A program made the translations under genes and the position numbers. DNA of 64,000 bases, taken from assembly GCF_025398275.1 (NCBI RefSeq), contig NZ_JAODOR010000011.1, positions 310,001 to 374,000 on the forward strand. Direction: 5' to 3'. The DNA is from Microbacterium memoriense (GTDB lineage: Bacteria > Actinomycetota > Actinomycetes > Actinomycetales > Microbacteriaceae). The notes beneath the pieces were generated by a model, which had not been told where the DNA came from, did not search any database, and saw only the letters and a program-made list of their open reading frames with translations. Each line of letters opens with the position of its first letter. Position 1 is the stretch's first letter. Positions 54,895 to 63,937 of this stretch are shown here, one piece after another.

Positions 54895-55574
54895 CTCGCG
54901 TGCTGATCGTCGAGGACGAACCCGATCTGGCCGACCCCCTCGCCTACCTCCTCCGTCGGGAAGGGTTCGAGGTCGAGATCGCCGAGGACGGACCATCGGC
55001 CCTCGACGCCTTCGGAGCGCGCGGAGCCGACATCGTGCTCCTCGACCTCATGCTCCCCGGGATGCCGGGAACCGAGGTCTGCCGCATCATCCGGACGACC
55101 TCCGCCGTCCCGATCATCATGCTGACGGCCAAGGACAGCGAGATCGACATCGTCGTCGGGTTGGAACTCGGTGCCGACGACTACGTCACGAAACCGTATT
55201 CGTCGCGCGAACTGCTCGCCCGGATGCGCGCGGTGCTCCGCCGGTCGGAGGGTCCTGACCTCGGGATCGACGAGCGGATCGTCGAGGGCGGCCGGGTCAC
55301 GATGGATATGGATCGGCACACGGTCTCGGTCGACGGTGCAGTGATCTCGATGCCGTTGAAGGAGTTCGAGCTGCTCGAGGTGCTGATGCGCAACACCGGA
55401 CGCGTACTCACGCGCGGCCAGTTGATCGACCGGGTGTGGGGGAGTGACTACTTCGGCGACACGAAGACGCTCGACGTGCACATCAAACGCATCCGCTCCC
55501 GCATCGAAAAGAACCCGAGCGAGCCGGTCATGCTGTTGACCGTGCGAGGGCTCGGCTACCGCTTCGAGGGCTGA
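54891..55574 (+). CDS. regX3: Response regulator RegX3 (phosphate starvation)
   Basis: OmpR/PhoB-type regulator, 227 residues. Receiver domain: VLIVEDEPDLADPLAYLLRR (acidic pocket near 10), phospho-acceptor Asp in VLLDLMLPGMPG near 52, Lys in YVTKPYSSRELLARM near 101. Winged helix: KEFELLEVLMRNTGRVLTRG near 155 and DVHIKRIRSRIEKNPSEPVM near 195. Coupled to senX3; activates phosphate-limitation genes by binding GTTCACC-like repeats. A strong terminator follows. Confidence 0.94.
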   Translation: MTRVLIVEDEPDLADPLAYLLRREGFEVEIAEDGPSALDAFGARGADIVLLDLMLPGMPGTEVCRIIRTTSAVPIIMLTAKDSEIDIVVGLELGADDYVTKPYSSRELLARMRAVLRRSEGPDLGIDERIVEGGRVTMDMDRHTVSVDGAVISMPLKEFELLEVLMRNTGRVLTRGQLIDRVWGSDYFGDTKTLDVHIKRIRSRIEKNPSEPVMLLTVRGLGYRFEG

Positions 55575-55580
55575 GCGTGA

Positions 55581-55618
55581 AAGAGCCCCGACCGGTCAGC
55601 TGACCGGTCGGGGCTCTT
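55581..55618. terminator. Perfect 38-bp palindromic terminator after regX3
   Basis: Two 19-nt arms without spacer, starting AAGAGCCCCGACCGGTCAG, just after the regX3 stop and 20 bp before the stop of the convergent lipoprotein gene, so it serves both directions. Confidence 0.85.
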
Positions 55619-55638
55619 CGCTGCGGCTGTGCCGCGCG

Positions 55639-56106
55639 TCAGTCCTGGGGGACGAAGTCGGCCAGGTAGTCCAGCGTGCCGTCGAGCACGGGGACGAAGT
55701 AGGCGACGCCTTCACCATCGCCGGACTGGAACGTGAGTTCGACGTTCGTGCCGGGTGCGGAATCGATGCGCGGGAACAGCAGGGGGTCCGAGCCGTCGAA
55801 GCCGAGGCTCACGGCGGAGCGTGCCGGCACGCGCACGGTCTGGGTTGCACCGTCCAGGCCCACGAGCAGGGTCTCCGCGGTGTCGGTGTCGTTCACGACG
55901 GCGGCCAGGAAGTTGGCGGATGCGCCGGACTCGTCGGCCACCAGCAAGGCGTTGCGCACCTTCAGGGGGCCGGAGTCCGGAATGTTGACGCCGTCGGAGG
56001 CCGAGTACGGGATCGTCGTCGCTTGCTCGGTGATCATGCTGCACCCGGTGGTGCCGAGGACGAGCGTGACGCCGAGGGCGAGCGAGGTGAGCAGACGCGA
56101 TTTCAC
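55639..56106 (-). CDS. Conserved small lipoprotein (LpqE-like)
   Basis: 155-residue secreted lipoprotein: signal peptide MKSRLLTSLALGVTLVLGTT followed by the lipidated Cys22 (LGTTGC). The mature part has RNALLVADESGASANFLAAV near 51 and RVPARSAVSLGF near 92, an all-beta pattern like LpqE/PCu(A)C-related proteins of actinobacteria. No copper-binding Met/His motif is seen. Role unknown; divergent from carD. GGAGGA lies 5 nt before ATG 56106. Confidence 0.75.
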   Translation of the reverse strand: MKSRLLTSLALGVTLVLGTTGCSMITEQATTIPYSASDGVNIPDSGPLKVRNALLVADESGASANFLAAVVNDTDTAETLLVGLDGATQTVRVPARSAVSLGFDGSDPLLFPRIDSAPGTNVELTFQSGDGEGVAYFVPVLDGTLDYLADFVPQD

Positions 56107-56212
56107 GGATCCTCCAGAGGCGAGACGGGTTCATCTCAGTCTATGGGAACCGGTGGTCTGGGGTATGCGTGCGGGGCCTGAGCCCGCGTACCTTAGCGTA
56201 TAACGCCTGTGG

Positions 56213-56235
56213 TATCCTAGAGGTTGCCGAAAGGA
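56213..56235 (+). promoter_or_regulatory. carD promoter -10 and ribosome-binding site
   Basis: TATCCT at 56213-56218 and Shine-Dalgarno AAAGGA at 56230-56235, 9 nt before ATG 56245. The site fixes the start at 56245 instead of the in-frame codon at 56224. Confidence 0.55.
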
Positions 56236-56244
56236 CATAACTGC

Positions 56245-56727
56245 ATGCTTTTTGAGGTTGGCGAGACGGTCGTCTATCCGCACCACGGGGCCGCTACGAT
56301 CATCGAGGTCAAAGACCGGGTCATCAAGGGCGAGACCAAGAAATACCTGAAGCTGAACGTCACTCAGGGTGATCTGATCATCGAGGTCCCGGCAGACAAT
56401 GTCGACCTCGTGGGTGTTCGCGATGTGATCGGTCAGGACGGTCTGGAGCGGGTCTACGACGTGTTGCGCGCGCCGTTCACCGAGGAGCCGACCAACTGGT
56501 CGCGCCGGTACAAGGCGAACCTCGAGAAGCTCGCGTCCGGCGATGTCATCAAGGTGAGCGAGGTCGTTCGCGACCTGTGGCGCCGCGATCAGGACCGTGG
56601 ACTTTCGGCCGGCGAGAAGCGCATGCTGGCCAAGGCCCGCCAGATCCTCGTCTCCGAGATCGCGTTGGCGCTCAAGGCCGACGAAGAGCACGCTTCTGCC
56701 GTGCTCGACGAGGTCCTCGCCAGCTGA
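56245..56727 (+). CDS. carD: CarD-family RNA polymerase-binding regulator
   Basis: 160-residue CarD: N-terminal RNAP-interacting Tudor-like domain ([20 protein letters not shown]) and C-terminal DNA-binding helical domain with the conserved Trp ([20 protein letters not shown] near 108). It stabilises open promoter complexes, especially at rRNA promoters. First gene of the conserved carD-ispD-ispF-cysS-rlmB order of actinobacteria. Confidence 0.95.
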   Translation: MLFEVGETVVYPHHGAATIIEVKDRVIKGETKKYLKLNVTQGDLIIEVPADNVDLVGVRDVIGQDGLERVYDVLRAPFTEEPTNWSRRYKANLEKLASGDVIKVSEVVRDLWRRDQDRGLSAGEKRMLAKARQILVSEIALALKADEEHASAVLDEVLAS

Positions 56728-56744
56728 ATCGGTAGTGTCGGAGC

Positions 56745-57935
56745 ATGAGCTCCGATGCGCTTCCGACCCCGCATGTCGCCGTGATCGTCGTCGCGGCAGG
56801 CTCGGGCACACGCTTGGCCGCCGGAGCGCCGAAGGCGTTCGTCGGCATCGATGAGCATTCGATTCTGCGCCACGCGCTCGAGCGCGTGTTCGCCGGTCCG
56901 CTGGCGCAGGTGATCGTCGTTGCTCCGGAGGACCGCGTCGGCGACGCTCTCACCGAGGCGCGCGCCGTCGCTGGGGCACGGCACGAGCTGATCGACGTGG
57001 TCGCCGGTGGGCGAACGCGCCAGGAATCGGTTGCCGCGGGCCTACGTGTCGTTTGGCCGGCGGTGGAGTACGTGCTCGTGCACGACGCCGCACGCGCCCT
57101 CACACCGCCCGTCGTCTTCACGCGCGTCGTCGCTGCGCTCGAAAGCGGCCACGACGCCGCGCTTCCGGTCGTGCCGATGGTCGACACGGTCAAGCGTGTC
57201 GACGCTGTGCGCGTGATCGCAGCGCTCGATCGTTCCGAGCTGGCCGCCGCCCAGACCCCGCAGGGGTTCCGGCGCGCGGTGTTGGATGCCGCGTACGCCG
57301 CGGCCGCGGCCGACCACACCGACGATGCCGCACTGGTGCAGGCCGCGGGGCACGAGGTCGCCACGGTGGCGGGGGATGCCCTCGCGTTCAAGATCACGAC
57401 ATCCGCCGACCTCGACCGGGCGCGCGCGCTGCTCGCCGTGCCCAGGGCGGCCGGTGCCCCGGTGCCGCGGATCGGTGTCGGTACCGATGTTCATGCGTTC
57501 GGCGGCGAGGGGGCATTGTGGCTGGCGGGCCTCGAGTGGCCGGGGGAGCAGGCGTTGTCGGGGCACTCCGACGGCGATGTCGTCGCGCACGCGATCGTCG
57601 ATGCGCTCCTGGCCGCTGCCGGGCTCGGAGACATCGGCACCCATTTCGGCACGGATCAGCCGGAGTATGCCGGGGCTCACGCCGCGGCGTTCCTCACGCG
57701 CACACGTGTGCTCCTGACGGGCGCCGGCTTCGCGATCGGGAACGTGTCGGTGCAGGTGCAGTCGAATCGGCCCAAGCTTGCGCCGCGGCGGACGGAGGCG
57801 GAGGCCGTGCTGACAGCCGCGCTCGGGGCGCCCGTGACGGTGTCGGCGACGACGACCGACGGGCTCGGCTTCACGGGCACCGGCGACGGTGTCGCGGCAT
57901 TCGCGGTTGCCCTGGTCGTCCCGCGACCGGCCTGA
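56745..57935 (+). CDS. ispDF: Bifunctional IspDF: MEP cytidylyltransferase and MECDP synthase
   Basis: 396-residue fusion catalysing steps 3 and 5 of the MEP isoprenoid pathway. IspD domain (1-230): [20 protein letters not shown] near 13 (CTP-binding), [13 protein letters not shown] near 107. IspF domain (235-396): [20 protein letters not shown] (Asp/His metal ligands), [20 protein letters not shown] near 270 and GDIGTHF. Mycobacteria encode these as separate adjacent genes; here they are fused. TAGTGT (56733-56738) is 6 nt before ATG 56745, 17 nt after carD. Confidence 0.94.
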   Translation: MSSDALPTPHVAVIVVAAGSGTRLAAGAPKAFVGIDEHSILRHALERVFAGPLAQVIVVAPEDRVGDALTEARAVAGARHELIDVVAGGRTRQESVAAGLRVVWPAVEYVLVHDAARALTPPVVFTRVVAALESGHDAALPVVPMVDTVKRVDAVRVIAALDRSELAAAQTPQGFRRAVLDAAYAAAAADHTDDAALVQAAGHEVATVAGDALAFKITTSADLDRARALLAVPRAAGAPVPRIGVGTDVHAFGGEGALWLAGLEWPGEQALSGHSDGDVVAHAIVDALLAAAGLGDIGTHFGTDQPEYAGAHAAAFLTRTRVLLTGAGFAIGNVSVQVQSNRPKLAPRRTEAEAVLTAALGAPVTVSATTTDGLGFTGTGDGVAAFAVALVVPRPA

Positions 57936-57948
57936 CTCCCGCGCGTCG

Positions 57949-58464
57949 TCAGAGCGTCCGGGTCATGAACGTCGAGTTCGGATCGGGAAGATAGCGGCCG
58001 AAAGGCCCGCATTCGGTGAATCCTTCGCTCGCGTAGAGGGCCCGCGCGGGGGCGAAGAAGTCCTCAGACCCGGTCTCGAGCCAGAGCGTCTCGATTCCTC
58101 GTGTTTTCGCTTCGTCGACGATGTGCCGCAGGATCGCGCGACCTGCTCCGGTGCCGCGGAAGTCGTCGGCGACCCGCATCGACTTGAGCTCGCCGCGGGT
58201 CGCATCCGGCTGGTGCAGCGCGCCGATTCCGACGAGGTCCTCACCGTCCCACGCGGACCACACCGTGATGGCGGGGTCCTGCAGTTCGTCGATTCCGAGT
58301 GCGTGCACACTGTCGGCGGGGGACGTGTCGTACATTCCGGCGAGATGGCTGCCGATGAGCTGTCGCGTGGCGGCACCCGACAGATCGTCGGTGCGGATGT
58401 GCAGGGTCACGGCTTCCAGCATGCCGCGCGTAGGTTTCCCGAGTGTTTCTTCGCCCCGCGTCAT
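57949..58464 (-). CDS. GNAT-family N-acetyltransferase
   Basis: 171-residue GNAT. Motif A region MRVADDFRGTGAGRAILRHI near 99 (acetyl-CoA loop R-G-T-G-A-G) and LWLETGSEDFFAPARALYAS near 131 resemble the YitI/ElaA-like amino-group acetyltransferases. ATG 58464 overlaps the EamA stop (ATGA), which favours this start over ATG 58422. Substrate unknown. With the EamA gene it forms an opposite-strand insertion in the ispDF-cysS block. Confidence 0.84.
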   Translation of the reverse strand: MTRGEETLGKPTRGMLEAVTLHIRTDDLSGAATRQLIGSHLAGMYDTSPADSVHALGIDELQDPAITVWSAWDGEDLVGIGALHQPDATRGELKSMRVADDFRGTGAGRAILRHIVDEAKTRGIETLWLETGSEDFFAPARALYASEGFTECGPFGRYLPDPNSTFMTRTL

Positions 58465-59381
58465 GCCTCGATCGCGAACGGTGCCGGGTCACGCGCGGAG
58501 CGCGATCCCCAGGCGAGGAGGGCGAGACCCGTCCCGAGGACGACGAGACCGATCACGGCCAGGAGCGACAGGTGCTCGCCGAGCACGGTGATCCCGAGGA
58601 GTGCCGCCGTCAGCGGTTCACCGAGCGTGAGGGTCGCCGCTGTCGCCGCCGATAGGCCCTGGAGGCCCCAGGTGAACAGGATGTAGGCGACCGCGATCGT
58701 CGCCAGTCCCAGCCAGAGCGCCATCGCGAGCCCGCCCGGGTCGCCGAGCCAGCTGACATCGACGAAGGGCAGGGCGAGGAGACACAGTGCCGCGGAGCTC
58801 GCTCCCATGCTTCCGACGACGGTGAACGCATCCCACCCGTCGTCCAGCAGGCGCCGCTGCACGTTGGCGATCACCGCGAACGACGCGCCCGCGCCGACGG
58901 CGCCGATGATCCCGATGGGATCGGTGCCGCCGCCGGAGGACCCGCCGACGCCGAGGAGGACCACGCCGAGGGTCGCGAGCGCCGTCGCGGCGATCCACAC
59001 GCGCGAGGGAAGCCGGCGGGTCAATGCCCACTCGAGCAGGCCCGCGAGGACCGGGGCCGAGCCGAGGGCGATGACGGTGCTGACGGCGACACCATTGCGC
59101 TCGGTGCCGAGGAAGAAGAGCGGCTGGTAGACCGCCAGGCAGACGCCGGTGAGGATCATGAGCGCCACCGGACGCGCCGTGAGCGCGGGCCCGGCACCGG
59201 TGCGCGTGCGCGCGTGACGCCGCGCCAGCGCGAACGCGACGAGAGCGAGCGCCGTGCCGCCGATGACCATCCGCATCACGCCGATCGACAGGGGGGTCGT
59301 CCCGTCGGGGCCGAGCGCTTGCGAGGTGCCGGTGGTGCCGAACAGCAGGGCAGCGGCGAGGACAGCGAGAACGGAGCGCAC
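58461..59381 (-). CDS. EamA-family (DMT superfamily) transporter
   Basis: 306-residue membrane protein with ten helices in two EamA repeats (ALLFGTTGTSQALGPDGTTP near 11; GALGAGASFAVIANV-like second repeat near 165). FFLGTERNGVAVSTVIALGS near 88 is the conserved inner stretch. Exports or imports a metabolite; the acetyltransferase gene downstream may modify the same compound. GTG 59381 lies 6 nt from TAGAAC (59393-59388, minus strand). Confidence 0.85.
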   Translation of the reverse strand: MRSVLAVLAAALLFGTTGTSQALGPDGTTPLSIGVMRMVIGGTALALVAFALARRHARTRTGAGPALTARPVALMILTGVCLAVYQPLFFLGTERNGVAVSTVIALGSAPVLAGLLEWALTRRLPSRVWIAATALATLGVVLLGVGGSSGGGTDPIGIIGAVGAGASFAVIANVQRRLLDDGWDAFTVVGSMGASSAALCLLALPFVDVSWLGDPGGLAMALWLGLATIAVAYILFTWGLQGLSAATAATLTLGEPLTAALLGITVLGEHLSLLAVIGLVVLGTGLALLAWGSRSARDPAPFAIEA

Positions 59382-59416
59382 CCATCAGTTCTACCGTGCG
59401 CCGGTAGGCTGGAGCG

Positions 59417-60838
59417 GTGACGGTTCGGCTTTATGACACTCAGGCGCAGGCGCTGCGAGACTTCGCGCCCCTGAATCCGGCGAACGTCACAATGTACGTC
59501 TGCGGCCCGACGGTGCAATCCGGGCCCGGCATCCATCATCTGCGCGCCGCACTCGCTTTCGATCTGCTGCGCCGCTGGCTGGTCCGTCGGTACGGCCGAG
59601 TGACGTTCGTGCGCAATGTGACGGACATCGACGACAAGGTCCTGGCGAACGCGACCGACGCCGAGCCGTGGTGGGCACTGGCGTACCGGATGGAGCAGGA
59701 GTTCTCCGGCGCCTACGCGGCGATCGGGATCCTCCCGCCGACGTACGAGCCGCGCGCGACCGCGTCGATTCCGCAGATGATCGAGATGATCGACCGTCTG
59801 ATCGCCGCCGGCCATGCGTACCCTTCGGCAGGCTCAGGGAACGGTGGGGCCGGCGACGTGTACTTCGACGTGCGCTCGTGGCCCGCGTACGGCGCGCTGA
59901 CGCATCAATCGATCGACGCGATGGAGCCGGCGCCCGATGCCGATCCGCGCGGAAAGCGTGACCCGCGGGATTTCGCGCTGTGGAAGGGTGCCAAGGAAGG
60001 TGAGCCCGCCGACGCGGTGTGGGAGTCGCCGTGGGGTGCGGGCCGTCCGGGGTGGCATATCGAGTGCTCGGCCATGAGTCGGCGCTACCTCGGTGCCGAG
60101 TTCGACATCCACGGGGGCGGGCTGGACCTCCGCTTCCCCCACCACGAGAACGAGCTGGCGCAATCCGCTGCCGCCGGCGACGGTTTCGCGCGCTATTGGG
60201 TGCACAACGGTCTGGTCACCGTGGGTGACCAGAAGATGTCGAAGTCGCTGGGCAATTATCGTCTGGCGCGCGAGGTCCTCGCCGAGCGTGACCCGTTGGT
60301 CGTCCGTTACGCGCTGGGCGCCGCGCACTATCGCTCCAACCTCGACCTGACACCCGCGAGCTTCGATGAGGCCGAGGCGGCGCTCGGGCGCATCCGGACC
60401 TTCCAACAGCGGGCGAAGCGGATGCTCGGCACCGCCAGCTGGCTGACGGCCGCCGGCCTGCCGACCGCGTTCGCGGAGGCGCTGGACGACGACCTGGGGG
60501 TGCCGCAGGCGCTCGCGGTCATCCACGAGACCGTGCGCGCGGGCAACGCCGCCCTCGACGCCGGCGATCGCGATCTCGCGGCGCGCGCCTCCGTGGAAGT
60601 GGCGCGGATGACCGGCATTCTCGGGCTGAACCCCGACGACCCGCAGTGGCGTGCCGCCGACGCCGGCGCCGACGCGGCTGCTCTGGATCGGCTCATCCAG
60701 ACGATGATCACGCAGCGCGCAGACGCCCGCGCCACGAAGGACTGGGCGGGGGCCGACCGCATCCGCGACGCGCTCACCGCGGCAGGAATCACTCTGGAGG
60801 ACACTCCGGACGGAACACATTGGAGTATCGATGGCTAA
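59417..60838 (+). CDS. cysS: Cysteinyl-tRNA synthetase with altered HIGH motif
   Basis: Class I synthetase of 473 residues charging tRNA-Cys. MYVCGPTV near 25 (zinc Cys), [11 protein letters not shown] near 215 (zinc Cys), HHENELAQS near 242 (zinc His/Glu), [11 protein letters not shown] near 272 (KMSKS). The ATP-binding HIGH signature reads G-I-H-H (residues 38-41, 59528-59539) within [13 protein letters not shown], so the normally essential first His is Gly. The rest is intact, the gene is in its conserved place and this seems to be the only copy here. TAGGCT (59405-59410) is 6 nt before GTG 59417. Overlaps rlmB by 8 bp. Confidence 0.92.
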   Translation: MTVRLYDTQAQALRDFAPLNPANVTMYVCGPTVQSGPGIHHLRAALAFDLLRRWLVRRYGRVTFVRNVTDIDDKVLANATDAEPWWALAYRMEQEFSGAYAAIGILPPTYEPRATASIPQMIEMIDRLIAAGHAYPSAGSGNGGAGDVYFDVRSWPAYGALTHQSIDAMEPAPDADPRGKRDPRDFALWKGAKEGEPADAVWESPWGAGRPGWHIECSAMSRRYLGAEFDIHGGGLDLRFPHHENELAQSAAAGDGFARYWVHNGLVTVGDQKMSKSLGNYRLAREVLAERDPLVVRYALGAAHYRSNLDLTPASFDEAEAALGRIRTFQQRAKRMLGTASWLTAAGLPTAFAEALDDDLGVPQALAVIHETVRAGNAALDAGDRDLAARASVEVARMTGILGLNPDDPQWRAADAGADAAALDRLIQTMITQRADARATKDWAGADRIRDALTAAGITLEDTPDGTHWSIDG

Positions 60839-61823
60839 GCCAGGACGTCCCGGCGCCGCAAAGGGCGGCAAAGGCCCCACGAAGGGCACCGGCGGCAAGA
60901 ACAAGCGCTCGTTGGAGGGCCGTGGCCCGACGCCGAAGGCTGAAGACCGGGCATGGCACCCGGCGGGCAAGCGCAAGGCCGCTGCGGAGCGCTATGCCGC
61001 CGCGGGCGGAAAGGGAGCTCCCGGTCAGCGTCCGAGCGGTCCTTCGCGCTCGCCGAAGGCGAAAGCCGGCGACGACACCGAGAACGTGACCGGACGCAAC
61101 TCGGTGCTCGAGGCGCTGCGCGCCAAGATCCCCGCGACGGCGTTCTACATCGCGCAGCGCGTCGAGATGGATGACCGCGTCAAGGAGATGCTGTCGATCG
61201 CGACGAACCGCGGGATCCCGGTGATGGAGGTCACGCGGCCCGAACTCGACCGTATGGCCGGCTTCGACGGCGTCCACCAGGGTGTGGCGCTCAAAGTACC
61301 GCCGTACGAGTATGCGCACCCGCAGGATCTGCTCGAGGAGATCATCGACGCAGGAAAGACGCCGCTGATGGTGGCGTTGGACGGCATCACCGACCCCCGC
61401 AACCTCGGCGCGATCATCCGCTCCACGGCGGCGTTCGGCGGCCAGGGTCTGATCATCCCTCAGCGCCGGTCGGCGGGAGTCAACTCCGCCGCGTGGAAGA
61501 CGAGCGCGGGCGCCGCGGCGCGCGTGCCGGTCGCGATGGCCTCGAACCTCACCTCGACGCTCAAAGAGTTCAAGAAGCAAGGTGTGTTCGTGCTGGGCCT
61601 CGACGGCGGCGGCGATGTCTCGCTCCCCGCGCTCGAACTGGCCGATCGCCCCGTGCTGATCGTCGTGGGTTCCGAGGGCAAAGGGCTCTCGCGCCTGGTC
61701 ACCGAGACGTGCGACCAGATCGTCTCGATTCCGATTTCGACGGCCACCGAGTCGCTCAACGCCGGAATCGCGGCATCCGTCGCGCTCTACCAGGTCGCAA
61801 CGATCCGCGCCGCGGCCGAATAG
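60831..61823 (+). CDS. rlmB: 23S rRNA (guanosine-2251-2'-O)-methyltransferase RlmB
   Basis: SPOUT-fold SpoU methyltransferase, 330 residues. The N terminus (about 1-80) is Lys/Gly-rich and disordered ([20 protein letters not shown]), usual in actinobacteria; then the L30e-like substrate domain (NVTGRNSVLEALRAKIPAT near 84) and the knot: DGITDPRNLGAIIRSTAAFG near 184, VVGSEGKGLSRLVTETCDQI near 280, IPISTATESLNAGIAASVAL near 301. Modifies G2251 in the peptidyl transferase P loop. Starts inside cysS. Confidence 0.94.
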   Translation: MAKPGRPGAAKGGKGPTKGTGGKNKRSLEGRGPTPKAEDRAWHPAGKRKAAAERYAAAGGKGAPGQRPSGPSRSPKAKAGDDTENVTGRNSVLEALRAKIPATAFYIAQRVEMDDRVKEMLSIATNRGIPVMEVTRPELDRMAGFDGVHQGVALKVPPYEYAHPQDLLEEIIDAGKTPLMVALDGITDPRNLGAIIRSTAAFGGQGLIIPQRRSAGVNSAAWKTSAGAAARVPVAMASNLTSTLKEFKKQGVFVLGLDGGGDVSLPALELADRPVLIVVGSEGKGLSRLVTETCDQIVSIPISTATESLNAGIAASVALYQVATIRAAAE

Positions 61824-61887
61824 TCGGGAATATCCGGTGAGGTCCCACGGCTGGACCTGAGGACACTACCGTCCGAAGGGAAACCCC

Positions 61888-62526
61888 ATGGCACTCATCG
61901 CCGTTCTCGGTGGCACCGGCTACGCCGGCCGCCACATCGTCGCCGAAGCCGCTCAGCGTGGCCACACGGTCGTCTCGATCGCCCGATCGGTGCCGGGAGA
62001 GCGCGTCCCGGGTGCCAGCTACATCGAGGGCACGCTCCTGGATGTCCCCGGGCTCGTCGCGCAGCTGACCGGTGTCGATGTCGTCATCAGCGCCGTGTCG
62101 CCGCGCGGCGAGATGGCCGGTCTCGTCCGTCCGAATCTCGAGGCGCTGGCAGCGGCTTTGCCGGACTCGGTGCGCATCGGCGTCATCGGCGGTGCCGGTG
62201 GAAGCCTCGTCGCGCCCGGTGGGCCGCGCGTGATCGACGGTGAGTTCCCCGACGCGTTCAAGGCCGAAGCCTTCGAGTTGATCGGTGTGCTCGAGGACCT
62301 CCAGTCGGAGCAGTCCGATCGTGACTGGTTCTTCGTCCACCCGGCCGGTGGCTTCGGCGCTTTCGCGCCGGGGGAGCGCACGGGGAAGTACCGCACCGGC
62401 GGCGACGTCCTCGTCACGGATGCCGAGGGTGTCTCGTTCATCTCGGGCGAAGACCTTGCGGTCGCCGTGATCGACGAGGTCGAGAATCCCCGGCATTCGC
62501 GCCAGCGCTTCACCGTCGGCTACTGA
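61888..62526 (+). CDS. NAD(P)-binding oxidoreductase (atypical SDR, NmrA/YwnB-like)
   Basis: 212 residues. IAVLGGTGYAGRHIVAEAAQ near 4 is the atypical-SDR dinucleotide motif GGTGxxGR; IGVIGGAGGSLVAPGGP near 97 and WFFVHPAGGFGAFAPGERTG near 149 match the YwnB group. No catalytic YxxxK. TACCGT (61867-61872) and GAAGGGA precede ATG 61888. A small 6-bp hairpin (61840-61858) after rlmB may separate the transcripts. Function likely redox sensing or reduction of an unknown substrate. Confidence 0.83.
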   Translation: MALIAVLGGTGYAGRHIVAEAAQRGHTVVSIARSVPGERVPGASYIEGTLLDVPGLVAQLTGVDVVISAVSPRGEMAGLVRPNLEALAAALPDSVRIGVIGGAGGSLVAPGGPRVIDGEFPDAFKAEAFELIGVLEDLQSEQSDRDWFFVHPAGGFGAFAPGERTGKYRTGGDVLVTDAEGVSFISGEDLAVAVIDEVENPRHSRQRFTVGY

Positions 62527-62541
62527 GCGGCACTGGCGCGG

Positions 62542-63855
62542 CTAGACCAGGTCGCGCCAGTCCACCGTGCCCGTGTCGGTGGGCACATCCTCGTCCGGCG
62601 TGTCATCGGCGATGACCGGGATGGCCACCGTCTCGGTCGGGGGACCCATCAGGGTCGCCTCATCGCGGCGATGACGGAGCACATTGGCGACGTAGGACGA
62701 GAGCACTTCGGCGATCGGCACGGACCGGCCTCGCGCCTGCGACATGTACCAGCGGTGCTCGAGTACCTGGTGGAAGACCTCGGCCGGCTCGAGCTTGGCA
62801 CGCAGATCCCACGGGATGGCTTTGACCACGGGCTCGAATACCCGCGTCAACCACTCATGGGCGACCATCTCCTCGTCGGTCCCGAGGCGCGAGATACGGG
62901 CGCTGAACTCATCCATGTCGTTGAGAAGGCGACGGGCCTGGTTCTCTTCCACGTCCAGTCCGGTCAGGCGCAGGAGACGCCGCTGGTGATGACCGGCGTC
63001 GACGACCTTCGGCTGAATCGAGACGCGGGTGCCATCCGACGTCGTCTCGATCGACATCTCACCGATGTCGAAGCCGAGAGCGTTCAGCTGGTGGACCCGT
63101 TCGGTGATGTGCCAGGCCTCATCCGCGGCGAAGGTCTCACGGCCGGTGAGTGCGCCCCACAGGGAGTGGTACGACGCCATGATGCCGTCGGCGATGGCCA
63201 CGGCATCCACTCCGCCTTCGAGACGCCCGCCGGCTTCGAGATCCATGATCTCGCCGGCGATGTTCGTCCGGGCCACATCCAGATCGTGTTCTCGCTGACC
63301 GCGGGTCAGGCCGCCCTCGTGCAGCTCGCCGGTCTCGGCGTCGACGAGATAGGCGGCGAATGCCCCGGCATCCCGGCGGAACAGCGTGTTCGACAGCGAC
63401 ACGTCGCCCCAGAAGAAGCCGACGGTATGCAGGCGCACGAGAAGGACGGCGAGGGCGTCGACCAGGCGTCCGGCCGTGTCGGGACGCAGCGTCTGCGTGA
63501 ACAGAGCGCGATAGGGGAGCGAGAACTTCAGATGCGCCGTCACGAGGGCCGCCGGCAACGGCTCGCCCTTCGGCGTCCGCCGCCCGTCGATGGCCGCCAC
63601 CCGGCTGACGCACGGGACATCCAGACGTGCGAGCGAGCCGAGCATCTCGTACTCGCGGCGGGCCATCTCGCCCGTGGTCTCTTTGACGGCCACGACACGG
63701 CCCGACAGGTTCGCGAACCGCACGAGGTGGCGAGAGAGCCCCTTCGGCAACGACACGATGGTGTCGCTGCCCCACTCGCCCAGCGGCGTTTTCCACGGGA
63801 GTTCCAGGAGCCCGGCGTCGATGCTGCTCGCCGTGATCGTCAGGGAGTTCACCAC
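62542..63855 (-). CDS. DUF4032 protein with kinase-like fold
   Basis: 437-residue actinobacterial protein. RFANLSGRVVAVKETTGEMA near 46 resembles a kinase VAVK strand; GFFWGDVSLSNTLFRR near 145 and YLVDAETGEL near 170 match the catalytic D-x4-N and metal-binding D of LPS/aminoglycoside-type kinases. The C-terminal half (DUF4032 proper, about 190-400) has EAWHITERVHQLNALGFDIG near 245. Substrate unknown. Starts with tandem GTG codons (63855, 63852) after GAAAGG. Confidence 0.82.
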   Translation of the reverse strand: MVNSLTITASSIDAGLLELPWKTPLGEWGSDTIVSLPKGLSRHLVRFANLSGRVVAVKETTGEMARREYEMLGSLARLDVPCVSRVAAIDGRRTPKGEPLPAALVTAHLKFSLPYRALFTQTLRPDTAGRLVDALAVLLVRLHTVGFFWGDVSLSNTLFRRDAGAFAAYLVDAETGELHEGGLTRGQREHDLDVARTNIAGEIMDLEAGGRLEGGVDAVAIADGIMASYHSLWGALTGRETFAADEAWHITERVHQLNALGFDIGEMSIETTSDGTRVSIQPKVVDAGHHQRRLLRLTGLDVEENQARRLLNDMDEFSARISRLGTDEEMVAHEWLTRVFEPVVKAIPWDLRAKLEPAEVFHQVLEHRWYMSQARGRSVPIAEVLSSYVANVLRHRRDEATLMGPPTETVAIPVIADDTPDEDVPTDTGTVDWRDLV

Positions 63856-63879
63856 CGGGAAGCCTTTCGTCCGTTCATG

Positions 63880-63922
63880 CGCAACGGCGCGGGGGGCCCG
63901 AAGACCCGCCCGCGCCGTTGCG
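63880..63922. terminator. Stem-loop terminator of the ABC ATPase gene
   Basis: CGCAACGGCGCGGG (63880-63893) and CCCGCGCCGTTGCG (63909-63922) form a 14-bp perfect stem with a 15-nt loop, 15 nt after the ATPase stop and before the DUF4032 start. Confidence 0.78.
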
Positions 63923-63937
63923 TCGTGAGATATCCGA

